Source: Phycisphaerales bacterium (lineage in GTDB: Bacteria > Planctomycetota > Phycisphaerae > UBA1845). Taken from it: a stretch of 64,000 bases of DNA. Each line of letters starts with the position of its first letter. Position 1 is the stretch's first letter. Below the pieces are notes generated by a model. The model was not told where the DNA came from. It did not search any database and saw nothing but the letters and a program-made list of their open reading frames with translations. The stretch spans positions 36,697 through 100,696 of the forward strand of contig JADZBE010000014.1 in NCBI GenBank assembly GCA_020852275.1, read 5' to 3'. The translations under genes and the position numbers were made by a program. Of the stretch, positions 38,059 through 47,109 are shown one piece after another.

Positions 38059-39679
38059 GTCTTCCCCTTCCTCTACCTGGGGCCGGTGCTGGTGGTTCCA
38101 CAGTCGTCGCGGATTCAAGCAGTTTCAGCAAGGCACGGCCGAAGCGATGCGGATAAACGAGCGCGAACATTATCGCGAACTCGCGGTGCGTCTGGAGCGT
38201 TTCGGGAAGCTTGGACTCCGTGTTCTCGTTTGCGCGTTCGACAAGCTCGCTCCACGGCTGCGGCCGCTTCACGTAGCGCTGAATGAGCTGACCGTCTGGC
38301 GTCCGCCACAAGTAGAAGTCCGTAGGCGTCGCGTACTCCGTTTCGCTCAGGTGGATGTGCGTCACTCCATTCCAAAGCAGCTTTAGCGTCTGTTTTCGCA
38401 GGCGGCGGACAAGGAACTCGATCAGTGCATCGAGGCTATAGGAGCTGCCGAGCGGTGAGTCGCGGCGCGTCGGATCGGGCGCAACACGACAGATCGCTGC
38501 GACGCAACGCACTACGCTGTGATAGGGACCGGGCAATCCACTCTGGGATCTTGGGCCATTGAGTTTGTTAATTGCGTCGATTAGTCCACTGGCTACGCCC
38601 TCAGCATGGGCTGCTTGCCCGCATTGCTCCAGCCAAAGAGCGAAACAAACGAAGAACGGAACGGCAGATTCGCCCCATAGAAGCATGTCACGCTCATGCT
38701 TACCGATAAACTCGTTCAGTTTGGCCGTTCGGTCCCACGCCGCATCAGACGGTCGGTAGATCAACGCGCGAGCCGATGCCGTGCCGATGAGCAGCGTGAC
38801 CCGGGCTCGGTAAGGTGGACCGCCATCCATTCTCCAGTCCCCCTCGATAAGCGGGCGGTCGGTAAGTGTCTCGTCAAAGAGGTTTGAAAGAGCAAGGCGT
38901 GCGGCACCCACAGCGAGGTCGAAGGATGATCCCCACGACTTCCTCGGAAGGCGCCTGACCTCAGCCAGTCGCGCAATAGCGGCAGCGATAAGCACCCAGC
39001 CCTCGAAGAGTGCGAAGTGATTCTCTGCCCTCTGGTAAGCGCTGAGGGCATACGCGGCCAGGATTACGGCACTCGCGATAGCACGGACGATGTCCGTCGG
39101 TTTTGTTAGTTGTGCCGGGTTAAGTTGCGCTTGGAGAAACCGTGCGAAGCGCGCCTTCGGAAGCATGTCGCGGCCGTTAGCGAGAAAGAGGCGTAGAAAC
39201 GCGTCAAAATCCTTCGGCTCACGGGGGAGAAACTGGCCGTGGACGCTCACAAAACGAGCGACGAGGTCGGTACCAACAACGACCCGGAGCACTTTCAAGC
39301 GGCGCCGTTGGTTGCTGCGGTTTAGATTCGTGACCTGGGCGACGACCGGCTCAGTGAGCCGCCCGTTCGTGACGAGGTGCGGAATCGCAAACCCGGAGTC
39401 TACGGCCGGATGCTCGACGATGTTCTCGACGAGCGCGTCCACTTCTGGCTTGATCTCGCGGCGCCATCGCCCGATGTCGATGTCCCCGCCCTTGAGCTGG
39501 TAGGCGCTGAGCTTACCCTTTGAATCGATCGAAATGATGTCTTTGCCCTGCTCGGTCGGCGAATGCCGGTTCAAGTGAATGATACGGTGGCCCTCGGCCA
39601 TTAGGAGCTGGCAGAAGGGCACCTCGTAGCCGCGTTCGTTTGCGTTACTCAGCCAGTTTTCGATCAGCCTCTCGATCAC
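38042..39679 (-). CDS. large protein with N-terminal QxK-type restriction-endonuclease-like domain
   Basis: 545 residues from a GTG at 39679. The N-terminus GYEVPFCQLLMAEGHRIIHLN, EQGKDIISID and AYQLKGG (D47, Q61, K63) is the PD-(D/E)XK variant seen in Mrr-like and other type IV-like nucleases. The long C-terminal part is helical and unassigned. It is co-transcribed with HerA and SIR2 genes, which suggests a nuclease component. Confidence 0.7.
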   Translation of the reverse strand: MIERLIENWLSNANERGYEVPFCQLLMAEGHRIIHLNRHSPTEQGKDIISIDSKGKLSAYQLKGGDIDIGRWRREIKPEVDALVENIVEHPAVDSGFAIPHLVTNGRLTEPVVAQVTNLNRSNQRRRLKVLRVVVGTDLVARFVSVHGQFLPREPKDFDAFLRLFLANGRDMLPKARFARFLQAQLNPAQLTKPTDIVRAIASAVILAAYALSAYQRAENHFALFEGWVLIAAAIARLAEVRRLPRKSWGSSFDLAVGAARLALSNLFDETLTDRPLIEGDWRMDGGPPYRARVTLLIGTASARALIYRPSDAAWDRTAKLNEFIGKHERDMLLWGESAVPFFVCFALWLEQCGQAAHAEGVASGLIDAINKLNGPRSQSGLPGPYHSVVRCVAAICRVAPDPTRRDSPLGSSYSLDALIEFLVRRLRKQTLKLLWNGVTHIHLSETEYATPTDFYLWRTPDGQLIQRYVKRPQPWSELVERANENTESKLPETLQTHREFAIMFALVYPHRFGRALLKLLESATTVEPPAPAPGRGRGRRGRKT

Positions 39680-40244
39680 GCCACTCCATCCGCTTTCGTT
39701 CCATCAGTTCCTTCCATCGTCGTTGAAAGTCTGCCGATTTCTCTGCCTCGGCCAGCCTCGGGGCCGCGGCCGCGTACAAGGCTGGATCCGAAACCAGAGT
39801 CGGGAGGATCGGCCGGCCTTGTTCATCGAAGTCGATGTCCACTTTCTCCAATCCTTCGACGAGCATCATTGGGTCGAAAGGCTTGCCGCCAGCGTCGAGG
39901 GTAGTGCCGGCCTTCTCGATGAAGTAGTCTGCCTTTGCGAAAAAGTGCCCCATTTCTTGCTTCGCCAGTTCGGCGGCCATCTCCTTCGCCTTCTTGAGAT
40001 AGCCGACATTGTCCAAGGTGGGGAACTCATCGCGGTGAACCTTCAGAGCTGTGGATGCCTTGTTCTCGTACGATACCTGTTCCTGAAACCCTTCGACCGT
40101 CTCGTACTGAACCTTCCGGCCCTCATGCTGCTGAACCGTCCGAACCTGCCTGAGCAAAGGGGTCAACTTCTCCGTCTCTCGTCGAACCATCCTGACGAAT
40201 GCCATCGCTCGGCGCTGCTTGACTCGAACAAAATCAGGGAGCAT
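39645..40244 (-). CDS. helical protein of the SIR2-HerA operon
   Basis: 199 residues from the ATG at 40244, whose first bases overlap the HerA stop (11 bp). Mostly helical, rich in Lys/Arg/Glu, with an Asp/Phe-rich C-terminal third (GLEKVDIDFDEQGRPILP). The family is not recognised. Tight overlaps on both sides show it is a real part of the operon. Confidence 0.65.
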   Translation of the reverse strand: MLPDFVRVKQRRAMAFVRMVRRETEKLTPLLRQVRTVQQHEGRKVQYETVEGFQEQVSYENKASTALKVHRDEFPTLDNVGYLKKAKEMAAELAKQEMGHFFAKADYFIEKAGTTLDAGGKPFDPMMLVEGLEKVDIDFDEQGRPILPTLVSDPALYAAAAPRLAEAEKSADFQRRWKELMERKRMEWRDREADRKLAE

Positions 40245-42366
40245 CGGGGGTCGGCTCCGAGTCGGTATCTTGACAGGTGTTGCCGTTGGGTTCGATTCCT
40301 TGCCAGGCGTCGGCAACGGGTTGCCACGTGAATTGAGGATCGTCCGGTTCGCACCACTTCTGCCAGAAGCCGGGGTCGCCGGCGTCGGGCCGATGGTCCT
40401 TGGGCAGGTCACGCATTTCAACGAGCACGGGCACGGGCGTCGCCCAGCCGAGCAAAATGGCGTGTCGCGTCGGAAGCGTCGGAAGCTCGCTCAGCAATCC
40501 GCCAAGGTTGTCCGGCACAAGCCGCTGCACCAATTCCTGGTCTCGGTCGTTGACAATTCGGTGGAGGAGAAACGTGTTGCATTGTGCAAGGACGGTTGGT
40601 GACAGCTCCGACGGACGTTGGGACGACACGAGTAGGCCCAGTCCGAACTTGCGGCCTTCGCGTGCGATCCGCTCGAATGTTCGGCGACACATGTGTTCCG
40701 GGCTGGAGAGGCTCTCCTCCTCACTGCGCGCCCGATGCACGAACGTGTGCGCCTCTTCCAGCACGAGCACGGTTGGCAACGCCTGCTTCGTTATTCGCCG
40801 ATGACGTTGCAGTGCTTCAAACGTAGCGCGAGCAAGAACGGCGATTACGACGTGAAGCACATCGCTAGGAACCAGCGACAGGTCGATGACCGAAACCTGC
40901 CCAGCCGCGCCATCTGCGAGTAGGTCCTTGAGCCAGCCAGCAAGAGTCACTGCCCCGGCAGGATTCACTACGCTTCGAAGCAGCGGGTCACTCAGCATCG
41001 TGCGGAGACGGATGCAGAGGTACGGAACGAACTGGGCACCGGCGCCGCCTTCCTGGCCAGCGACTGCTTCCAGATAGTCCGGCAGGTGGTCGGCATCAAA
41101 GGGGAGGGGCCGGTCTGCGTTCTCGCCCTTCGATTCGTCTTGCTGCGGCAAGAAACCGGAAATCTTGTCGAGTTTCCCAATGAGTTCCACGAGGTCAGCG
41201 TCTGCGAAGTCGTTGAAGTATCGAACGCCCTTCGACAATGAACTTCGCTTGCCGTAAATCGCCGTTACCGACGCCTTGAGGTCGGTCAGCGCATCGGTGA
41301 CCCCTTGCTCCAAACCGGACGCCTGGATCAGAGCTTGTAGGTCAACCTCCATTACCTCCAGTCGCTTGCCACAACCGATCTTCTCGGCAAACTGCATCGT
41401 GGAAGCTCCGGCGGCCTGCCATTGTGCAAATGCGAGTCGATGCCCAACCACAAACCGCCGGACTTGTCGAGTTGCCGGGACCATGAGAGCTGCGCCTGCG
41501 CGCAATCCTCGAAGGGCTTGAATCAGCAACGGTCGCTGGGCTCCTGGCTGTGCGCGGGAGAAGGATGTCCACTCCTCCGTGTTCCAGAGCCACGCGGGCA
41601 CGACAAGGGCTTCGGAAACCCCCGCTTCAGGCTCAACGCGGAACAGCCGGGTTGGGCATGCGGCGTCCGCGAACGTGCGCGAGTATTCGCCGTTCGGGTC
41701 CAGTACGATGAATCTCGCGTTGGGCAGTTTCGGGCGTCCCTGGAGTTCCCGCTCCACAGCAGCGGCTTCGAGCGACCAGCGAATCACGCCCGCAACGCTG
41801 CACGATTTTCCACTTCCCGTGTTCCCGAGAACCGCCAAGTGCCGGCCGAACAGCTTGTCTGGGTCAACGGCGATTCGTGCGTTTCCGGCGAGCGGGGCCG
41901 TGCCAATTTGTACGCGGGCATCAACTCCGCGTCCTTCGACGATGTGCCGCAGTTCCTCCCGAGTCGGTAGCAACACCGCGTCGCCGACGGTGGGAAACAG
42001 GCGCACACCGCGTTCGACCTCCCACGTGGCGTCGTCGGTGTCGATGCGACGAAGCGTCGCGACCGGAAGCACCTTCATCTTCCGGACAGGGTAGGGAAGA
42101 TCGACGAGTCCGAAGTCTTTCAGCCCAAGCCGCTTCGGATACGGCGCGTTCTCAATCCCGAGCCAAGCGATTAGACAGACGATCGAGCCGACCTCGTTTG
42201 GCACGAGAACGTAGCCGTTGATCCGCGGAAACGGGGCTGGGTATCCCGCATTGAGTGCCGTTGATGCCGGAGCATCGGTGTCGAGCATGACGGTGAACTC
42301 ATTCGGGGCGACGCAAGCGATCGTTCCGACGGTGCGGTGTCCGGCATGTTCAACGGGCGTCGTCAT
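40234..42366 (-). CDS. HerA-like FtsK-superfamily ATPase
   Basis: 710 residues. An N-terminal HAS-barrel-like domain (about 1-120) precedes a P-loop ATPase with Walker A GNTGSGKS (181-188), LDPNGEYS, Walker B VLVLEEAH (about 535-542), and an arginine-rich sensor region (FERIAREGRKFGLGLLVSSQRPSELSPTVLAQCNT). HerA rings pump DNA and in defence systems form the motor/oligomeric partner of SIR2 or nuclease subunits. It overlaps the SIR2 gene by 4 bp. Confidence 0.9.
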   Translation of the reverse strand: MTTPVEHAGHRTVGTIACVAPNEFTVMLDTDAPASTALNAGYPAPFPRINGYVLVPNEVGSIVCLIAWLGIENAPYPKRLGLKDFGLVDLPYPVRKMKVLPVATLRRIDTDDATWEVERGVRLFPTVGDAVLLPTREELRHIVEGRGVDARVQIGTAPLAGNARIAVDPDKLFGRHLAVLGNTGSGKSCSVAGVIRWSLEAAAVERELQGRPKLPNARFIVLDPNGEYSRTFADAACPTRLFRVEPEAGVSEALVVPAWLWNTEEWTSFSRAQPGAQRPLLIQALRGLRAGAALMVPATRQVRRFVVGHRLAFAQWQAAGASTMQFAEKIGCGKRLEVMEVDLQALIQASGLEQGVTDALTDLKASVTAIYGKRSSLSKGVRYFNDFADADLVELIGKLDKISGFLPQQDESKGENADRPLPFDADHLPDYLEAVAGQEGGAGAQFVPYLCIRLRTMLSDPLLRSVVNPAGAVTLAGWLKDLLADGAAGQVSVIDLSLVPSDVLHVVIAVLARATFEALQRHRRITKQALPTVLVLEEAHTFVHRARSEEESLSSPEHMCRRTFERIAREGRKFGLGLLVSSQRPSELSPTVLAQCNTFLLHRIVNDRDQELVQRLVPDNLGGLLSELPTLPTRHAILLGWATPVPVLVEMRDLPKDHRPDAGDPGFWQKWCEPDDPQFTWQPVADAWQGIEPNGNTCQDTDSEPTPDAP

Positions 42367-43781
42367 GCCAGTTCTCCGGCGCTCTCCCCAGCCTCGGCGT
42401 CGTCGGATTGAGTGGGATGAGTGGGCGGTGGGGCTTGCGGCTCGCCCCTGCGCTGTAGAAGCCCAGTTTTTCGAGCGCGGGCCGAATCGAGCGCCGGTTT
42501 GGGTAGGTAATGCCGAACCAGAGTCGAAAGGTCGCCGAAGTGAGAGCCGAGCAAGATGGTGAGCTGAGCATCGCTGCCGACTCGGGCACGGAAGCGGCTC
42601 ACCCGGCCGCCGGGATCATCGTACGAAATAATCACGAGGTGCGTCGAGGGAATTGTGAGCGCGTCGCGGATGATTCGGTTGATGTGGTCGTCGCCGAATC
42701 CATAGCCGAACGTGACGAGCACGGTGTTGGGCCGACACACCGCCGCCGCAAAGTCACGAAACAGCTCCGCATACGGATAGCTGAGCGTCTCGATGTCCTT
42801 GGCCGGGTTAGGGTACACGAGCACGCTGAACGGGCTGTTAGGCGGCTCCACATTCCCAGGACTCGCCGGTTGCCCGGAAGCTGCGTTCACCAAAGTCTGT
42901 ACTGTGGGAATCTCGGTGTGGTTCGCCTTGGCCCCAAACGGCAACATGCAGCGTCGGATGATTGAGCCGTCTGCGCGCCAATCGAGCGAGCCGTGCAGCT
43001 TGGTGAGCCGGATTACTCCCTCCAGGTAGCGTGGCTCGCCGCGTATCCCGGGCGGGTTGTAGTGCATGTCGATGTTCAGCCGTGACGCCCGGAACACCGG
43101 TTCGACCATCCCTACGAACCGGTCGATGATTCGGATTCCGGCCCGGTCACAGCCGTACTCAATGAAGCGGTCGTAATTGGTCGTAAACAATTGCAGTCTG
43201 TCGCGCGTACCGGCGCGGGAAGCGAAGCTGAGCAGGAAAGACGCTATCAGGTCGGCGGCCGCACCGTCGGCCTCGGCTCGCATCCTTGCGACGAAGTCCT
43301 CTTCACCCTTGAGCACCGACTTGAGCAGCGCAACAATCTGGCGTTCAATTTCAGTCAGAAGCGCTCCGGCACGATCATCCACCGCGATACGCAGGCCTTC
43401 GTACAACGCGATCGCGGCTCGCAGGCGGTCTTCTATGTTCGGCTCGTCGCCTCTTCCCGCATCCTTGGCCGACGCTTGGGCCTCGGTCTCAATCGCGGTG
43501 CTCAATGCGCCGGAGAATGGAGCCGACGACATAGTCGCTGATGCGATGTTTGCTACGTGACCCAGTGCGATAGGAAGACCGGTTCCGACCAGGAGTGCAA
43601 GGTGTTCGGCTTGAAAGAGCGAACAAAGCCACGGCTCGATGGCTCGTCGGGCTTTGAGCACGCTCTCAGCATCCATGGCGGGCGCATCGCCCGATTCGTA
43701 GAACGGCGTCGCGTCGTCGAGCTTCGCATAGTGCTTCGAGAGTCGCGAGTGTTGGTGCGGGGGTTCGTCATTCGTCGGCAT
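42363..43781 (-). CDS. SIR2-domain defence protein
   Basis: 472 residues. NAD-binding SIR2 features: LALLVGTGLPIALG (62-74), TTNYDRFIEYG (200-210, catalytic-type Asn), KLHGSLDW (261-268, His) and FGYGFGDDHINRII (358-371). The family cleaves NAD+. Paired SIR2 and HerA genes are an established anti-phage arrangement that acts by NAD+ depletion. The C-terminus is a disordered Pro/Gln-rich tail. The gene overlaps its methyltransferase neighbour by 14 bp and the HerA gene by 4 bp. Confidence 0.88.
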   Translation of the reverse strand: MPTNDEPPHQHSRLSKHYAKLDDATPFYESGDAPAMDAESVLKARRAIEPWLCSLFQAEHLALLVGTGLPIALGHVANIASATMSSAPFSGALSTAIETEAQASAKDAGRGDEPNIEDRLRAAIALYEGLRIAVDDRAGALLTEIERQIVALLKSVLKGEEDFVARMRAEADGAAADLIASFLLSFASRAGTRDRLQLFTTNYDRFIEYGCDRAGIRIIDRFVGMVEPVFRASRLNIDMHYNPPGIRGEPRYLEGVIRLTKLHGSLDWRADGSIIRRCMLPFGAKANHTEIPTVQTLVNAASGQPASPGNVEPPNSPFSVLVYPNPAKDIETLSYPYAELFRDFAAAVCRPNTVLVTFGYGFGDDHINRIIRDALTIPSTHLVIISYDDPGGRVSRFRARVGSDAQLTILLGSHFGDLSTLVRHYLPKPALDSARARKTGLLQRRGEPQAPPPTHPTQSDDAEAGESAGELA

Positions 43782-46700
43782 TGTCGTCGCTCCCGCCCAT
43801 GCGGTATTTGATGTCGTAGTTGATGATGAAGTCGAGTTCCTCAGCAGTCAGGCCGTAGGGCTCGGCGAAGGCGCAGTCCATCGCGTCGATTTCTTCCTTA
43901 GCAGACCGCGGCACGAATCGCTCGAAACGTACGGTTCCACCGACACGATAGGTTGCTTCGGCCACACTAGCAGACTCCTCCAACCTCGCGATCAACGCAT
44001 TCGCCAGCGTGGAGGCATTCTTAAATCCGCCGGAGACAGCGTTTGCGAGTGGAATGCTCTCCAGGTCAGAAGGATTGAAGTCGCGACAATTCGTGCGAAG
44101 TTGGTAGAACCAATAATGAAGGCTGCTCCACAATAGGCAGAATACAGCGTCACGAAGGGCCGCGGACCGAAAGCAGACGTAGCTCTCGCGTGTCGAGCTG
44201 CCCTCCTCGTTGCCGCGCCAAAAACGAGGTGGCCGCATCGTGAACGTAAACCAGTGGCCAACTCCCGTGATCTTGTAGAAAATGCGGTGAGGCGTATCGG
44301 ACGACGAGAGGAGGTCTCGGACGGTTGCTGTCAGGGTCTGAAGACGCTTCAGGACGGAGAGCTCAACCGCAGACCGAATCTTCGGCACGTAGGCCCGGCA
44401 CGCGTCGAGCGGCGCCGGCCAGTAGGCGATGGTCTGAAAGAGTTGAGCACGCTCGGCTTCAGACCATTTGTGATATCGCGTCGTCAAGACAACTGGCAGC
44501 GCAGTTGCGGGATTGAGCCTCGCCAGCAGAATCGCAAGCCGGCAGTGATGCATCCCATCGAAGAGCTTGCTCGGTCTGTCGTCGTAAGACGAGATAGCCA
44601 GATAGTCGTTCTCCGCGCAGAGCCTTTGGCGGAGCACCAACATTCGTTGCGTCGAGATCACGGGCGCCTGAACGATGAAGCCAAAGCGACCAGTCACGCA
44701 AAGCAGTTGCAGGCTACGCTCGGAGCACATCGCATACAGGTTTCCAGCGGATTCCGTAGCAAAGCCCCGGATTTGGTACGTTTGCCTCACCTTACTGTAT
44801 TCGACGTACGGCGGGTTCCCGATGATCACGTCGAAACCGCCCTCACGCATGATGCCGAAGAACTCGACAAGCCAGTGGAACGGCTGGTGGCTGGCCCTCC
44901 AGGCTGCGAAGCCGTTCGCCTTGTCGAGCTTCACGCCGTATTCGCCGGCGAGATAGCGATCCAGTTCGGCGTCGAGCTTGTTGAGCCGTTTACGAAGTTC
45001 GGCCTTGTCCCTCGGCGTGACCGTTCCGCCGTGGCGGACCTGAATCTCGCGGAACCGCTTGTATGCCCCGTCGGCGATCAGCGCGTCCTCCTCAATTCTC
45101 TTGATTTCTTTGTCGCCGAAGCCGAACTGGCCCTCCTGGCTGCGCCGAACTTCGTCAAGCGAGACGTAGCCCACGAGCGTGTTGCCGGCCCGGATGTTGA
45201 AGTCGATGTCGGGCAGCGGTTCGATCTGCTCGACGCGCTCGACCTGGGCGACGAGCTTGAGAAACAGGCGGAGCTTACAGATCTCGACTGCCTCCTCCAT
45301 GATGTCCACGCCGAAGAGGTTGTTGATGATGGTGCTCTTGAGTACGAAGTAGCGCTCGTTGGGGTGCTCGTGGATCTCGGCGAGCACGGTCTTGAAGTCG
45401 GCGTATTTCTCCGGGCGGTGCTTCTCGCCGGAGTGCTCCAATTCGTCCACAAACCGCCGCATGCGCTCCAGACAGTCGGAATAGAGCGTTTCAAGAATGC
45501 GCAGCGCGGCGAAGAGAAAGGCACCTGAGCCGCAGGTCGGGTCGAGCACGCTGAGGCCGCGCTCGTACTTCTCGTTTGACTGGCGGGGGATGTGGCCTGC
45601 GATCACGCGGTAGAACGCCCGGAGCAGCTCAGTGCCCTCGCAGTTGACGATGGCATCGCGAGCGAACTGCCAGATATCGAGATTGAGCGTTACGAGGTCG
45701 TTGATTTTGTGGACCTCACCGCGACGCAGCTTTTCGCGGATTTCGAGACATCGCTGCCGGCGGGCGACGTGCTCGCGCCAAGTCTCGGTCGGCAATGCGA
45801 ACGGCTGCGGCGCCGGCTTGTTCCAGCCGCCACGCTTCGACACGTCTGCAATGCCGGCCTCGATTTCGGGCGGGAGCGGGATGACGTCGCCCTTATCGGT
45901 GACCACGCCGTAGCGGATCGCGGAGTAGATGTATCGGTCGGGGTCGTCGCGAAGCATTCGCCAGAGGGCCGAATCGGGTTTGAAGGCGATGGCGCACTTC
46001 TTCTCGGCAGCGTCAAACAGGAACGGGATGATGGTGTTCTTGCTGATGTATTCGGTGATGTCCTCTTTCGTGTAGTAGGCGCCCATCTGCTTTTGGTTGA
46101 TGTACTTTTCAAAGATGTAGCCGACCACGTCGGGATTGACCTCGCGGTCGTCGCGGAGCGGACGCTCGTCGAGGTGCCAGCGATAGGCGTCGAAGAACTC
46201 GAAGAGCTTCTCAAACGCGGCGTCCGGGATGTCGATCTCCGGGTACTTCTCCTCCAGGTCGTGAACCTCGAAAAAGCCGCCGTTGAGGAACGGCACCTTG
46301 CCGAGCAGTTTGTCGAGTTCGGTCTTGCGATCTTTCTGCGCCTGGCCGAGCCCCTCGTGGAACAGGCGAAGCAGGAAGTAGCGGTAGAACGAATAGAACT
46401 TGTCCTTGCCGTGCTGCTGGCGCATCCGGTTGAGCCGGTTTCGCAGATAGTCGGCGTCGCCGTCGAGAAAGCCCTTCTTCTGGATGAAATAGACGAACAT
46501 CAGGCGGTTGAGCATCAGCGACGTGTACCACTGGAGGTCCGGCTCGTGCTTGATGCCCTTGATGAACTTCATGAAGCCGGCGTGCTCGGTCTTAAAGCGG
46601 TCGTAGAAGCGCCTGGTGATCTTGTCCACGTCGAGGGCGGACTTCACCTTGCCGGTCACGTCAACGATGGTGAGCTTTTCTTCTTCGGCCAAACCGATGG

Positions 46701-47091
46701 CGAGCGCTTCGAGCTTCTGGATCAGCAAGTCGCCGGACTGGTTGGCGTGGAAGCGATAGTCGCGGCTGGCGGCGGGCTTGTCTGGCTCGCGGCGGACCCA
46801 CTCCCAAAGCTGCTCCTTCCGGTCGGCGCCGACGTAGATGACAAGATGCTCGCGGGCGGATTTCGTGAGCTGGCGGTCGAGCTTCAGGCGCGTGGGGCGA
46901 TCGGGAATCGTGGGGCAGGTGAAGACCTGAAAGCCGCGTTTCTCGGCGATCGCGCCGAGCGAGTAGGTCGTGCCGTCGAGTGGAATATCGAGCTTCGCCG
47001 AGTAGTTGTCCCACCCGAGCTGCTCGCGAAAGAGCGTCTTGAAGTCGCACTCTTTCAGCAAACGGCGAACAATAGAAACATCAATCTTCAT
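43768..47091 (-). CDS. Eco57I-like N6-adenine DNA methyltransferase, large (PglX/type IIG-like)
   Basis: 1107 residues. A long N-terminal domain includes the MGAYYT(KEDI) signature (336-345); SAM-binding motif I DPTCGSGAF (517-525); catalytic motif IV NPPY (759-762, IIGNPPYVEYS); and a C-terminal specificity-like region. It modifies adenine in target sites, probably to protect host DNA. No clear nuclease motif was seen in the N-terminus, so the cleavage function may be in the PLD-helicase upstream. Confidence 0.85.
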   Translation of the reverse strand: MKIDVSIVRRLLKECDFKTLFREQLGWDNYSAKLDIPLDGTTYSLGAIAEKRGFQVFTCPTIPDRPTRLKLDRQLTKSAREHLVIYVGADRKEQLWEWVRREPDKPAASRDYRFHANQSGDLLIQKLEALAIGLAEEEKLTIVDVTGKVKSALDVDKITRRFYDRFKTEHAGFMKFIKGIKHEPDLQWYTSLMLNRLMFVYFIQKKGFLDGDADYLRNRLNRMRQQHGKDKFYSFYRYFLLRLFHEGLGQAQKDRKTELDKLLGKVPFLNGGFFEVHDLEEKYPEIDIPDAAFEKLFEFFDAYRWHLDERPLRDDREVNPDVVGYIFEKYINQKQMGAYYTKEDITEYISKNTIIPFLFDAAEKKCAIAFKPDSALWRMLRDDPDRYIYSAIRYGVVTDKGDVIPLPPEIEAGIADVSKRGGWNKPAPQPFALPTETWREHVARRQRCLEIREKLRRGEVHKINDLVTLNLDIWQFARDAIVNCEGTELLRAFYRVIAGHIPRQSNEKYERGLSVLDPTCGSGAFLFAALRILETLYSDCLERMRRFVDELEHSGEKHRPEKYADFKTVLAEIHEHPNERYFVLKSTIINNLFGVDIMEEAVEICKLRLFLKLVAQVERVEQIEPLPDIDFNIRAGNTLVGYVSLDEVRRSQEGQFGFGDKEIKRIEEDALIADGAYKRFREIQVRHGGTVTPRDKAELRKRLNKLDAELDRYLAGEYGVKLDKANGFAAWRASHQPFHWLVEFFGIMREGGFDVIIGNPPYVEYSKVRQTYQIRGFATESAGNLYAMCSERSLQLLCVTGRFGFIVQAPVISTQRMLVLRQRLCAENDYLAISSYDDRPSKLFDGMHHCRLAILLARLNPATALPVVLTTRYHKWSEAERAQLFQTIAYWPAPLDACRAYVPKIRSAVELSVLKRLQTLTATVRDLLSSSDTPHRIFYKITGVGHWFTFTMRPPRFWRGNEEGSSTRESYVCFRSAALRDAVFCLLWSSLHYWFYQLRTNCRDFNPSDLESIPLANAVSGGFKNASTLANALIARLEESASVAEATYRVGGTVRFERFVPRSAKEEIDAMDCAFAEPYGLTAEELDFIINYDIKYRMGGSDDNADE

Positions 47092-47109
47092 CGGGCCTGT
47101 TCCCCTGGG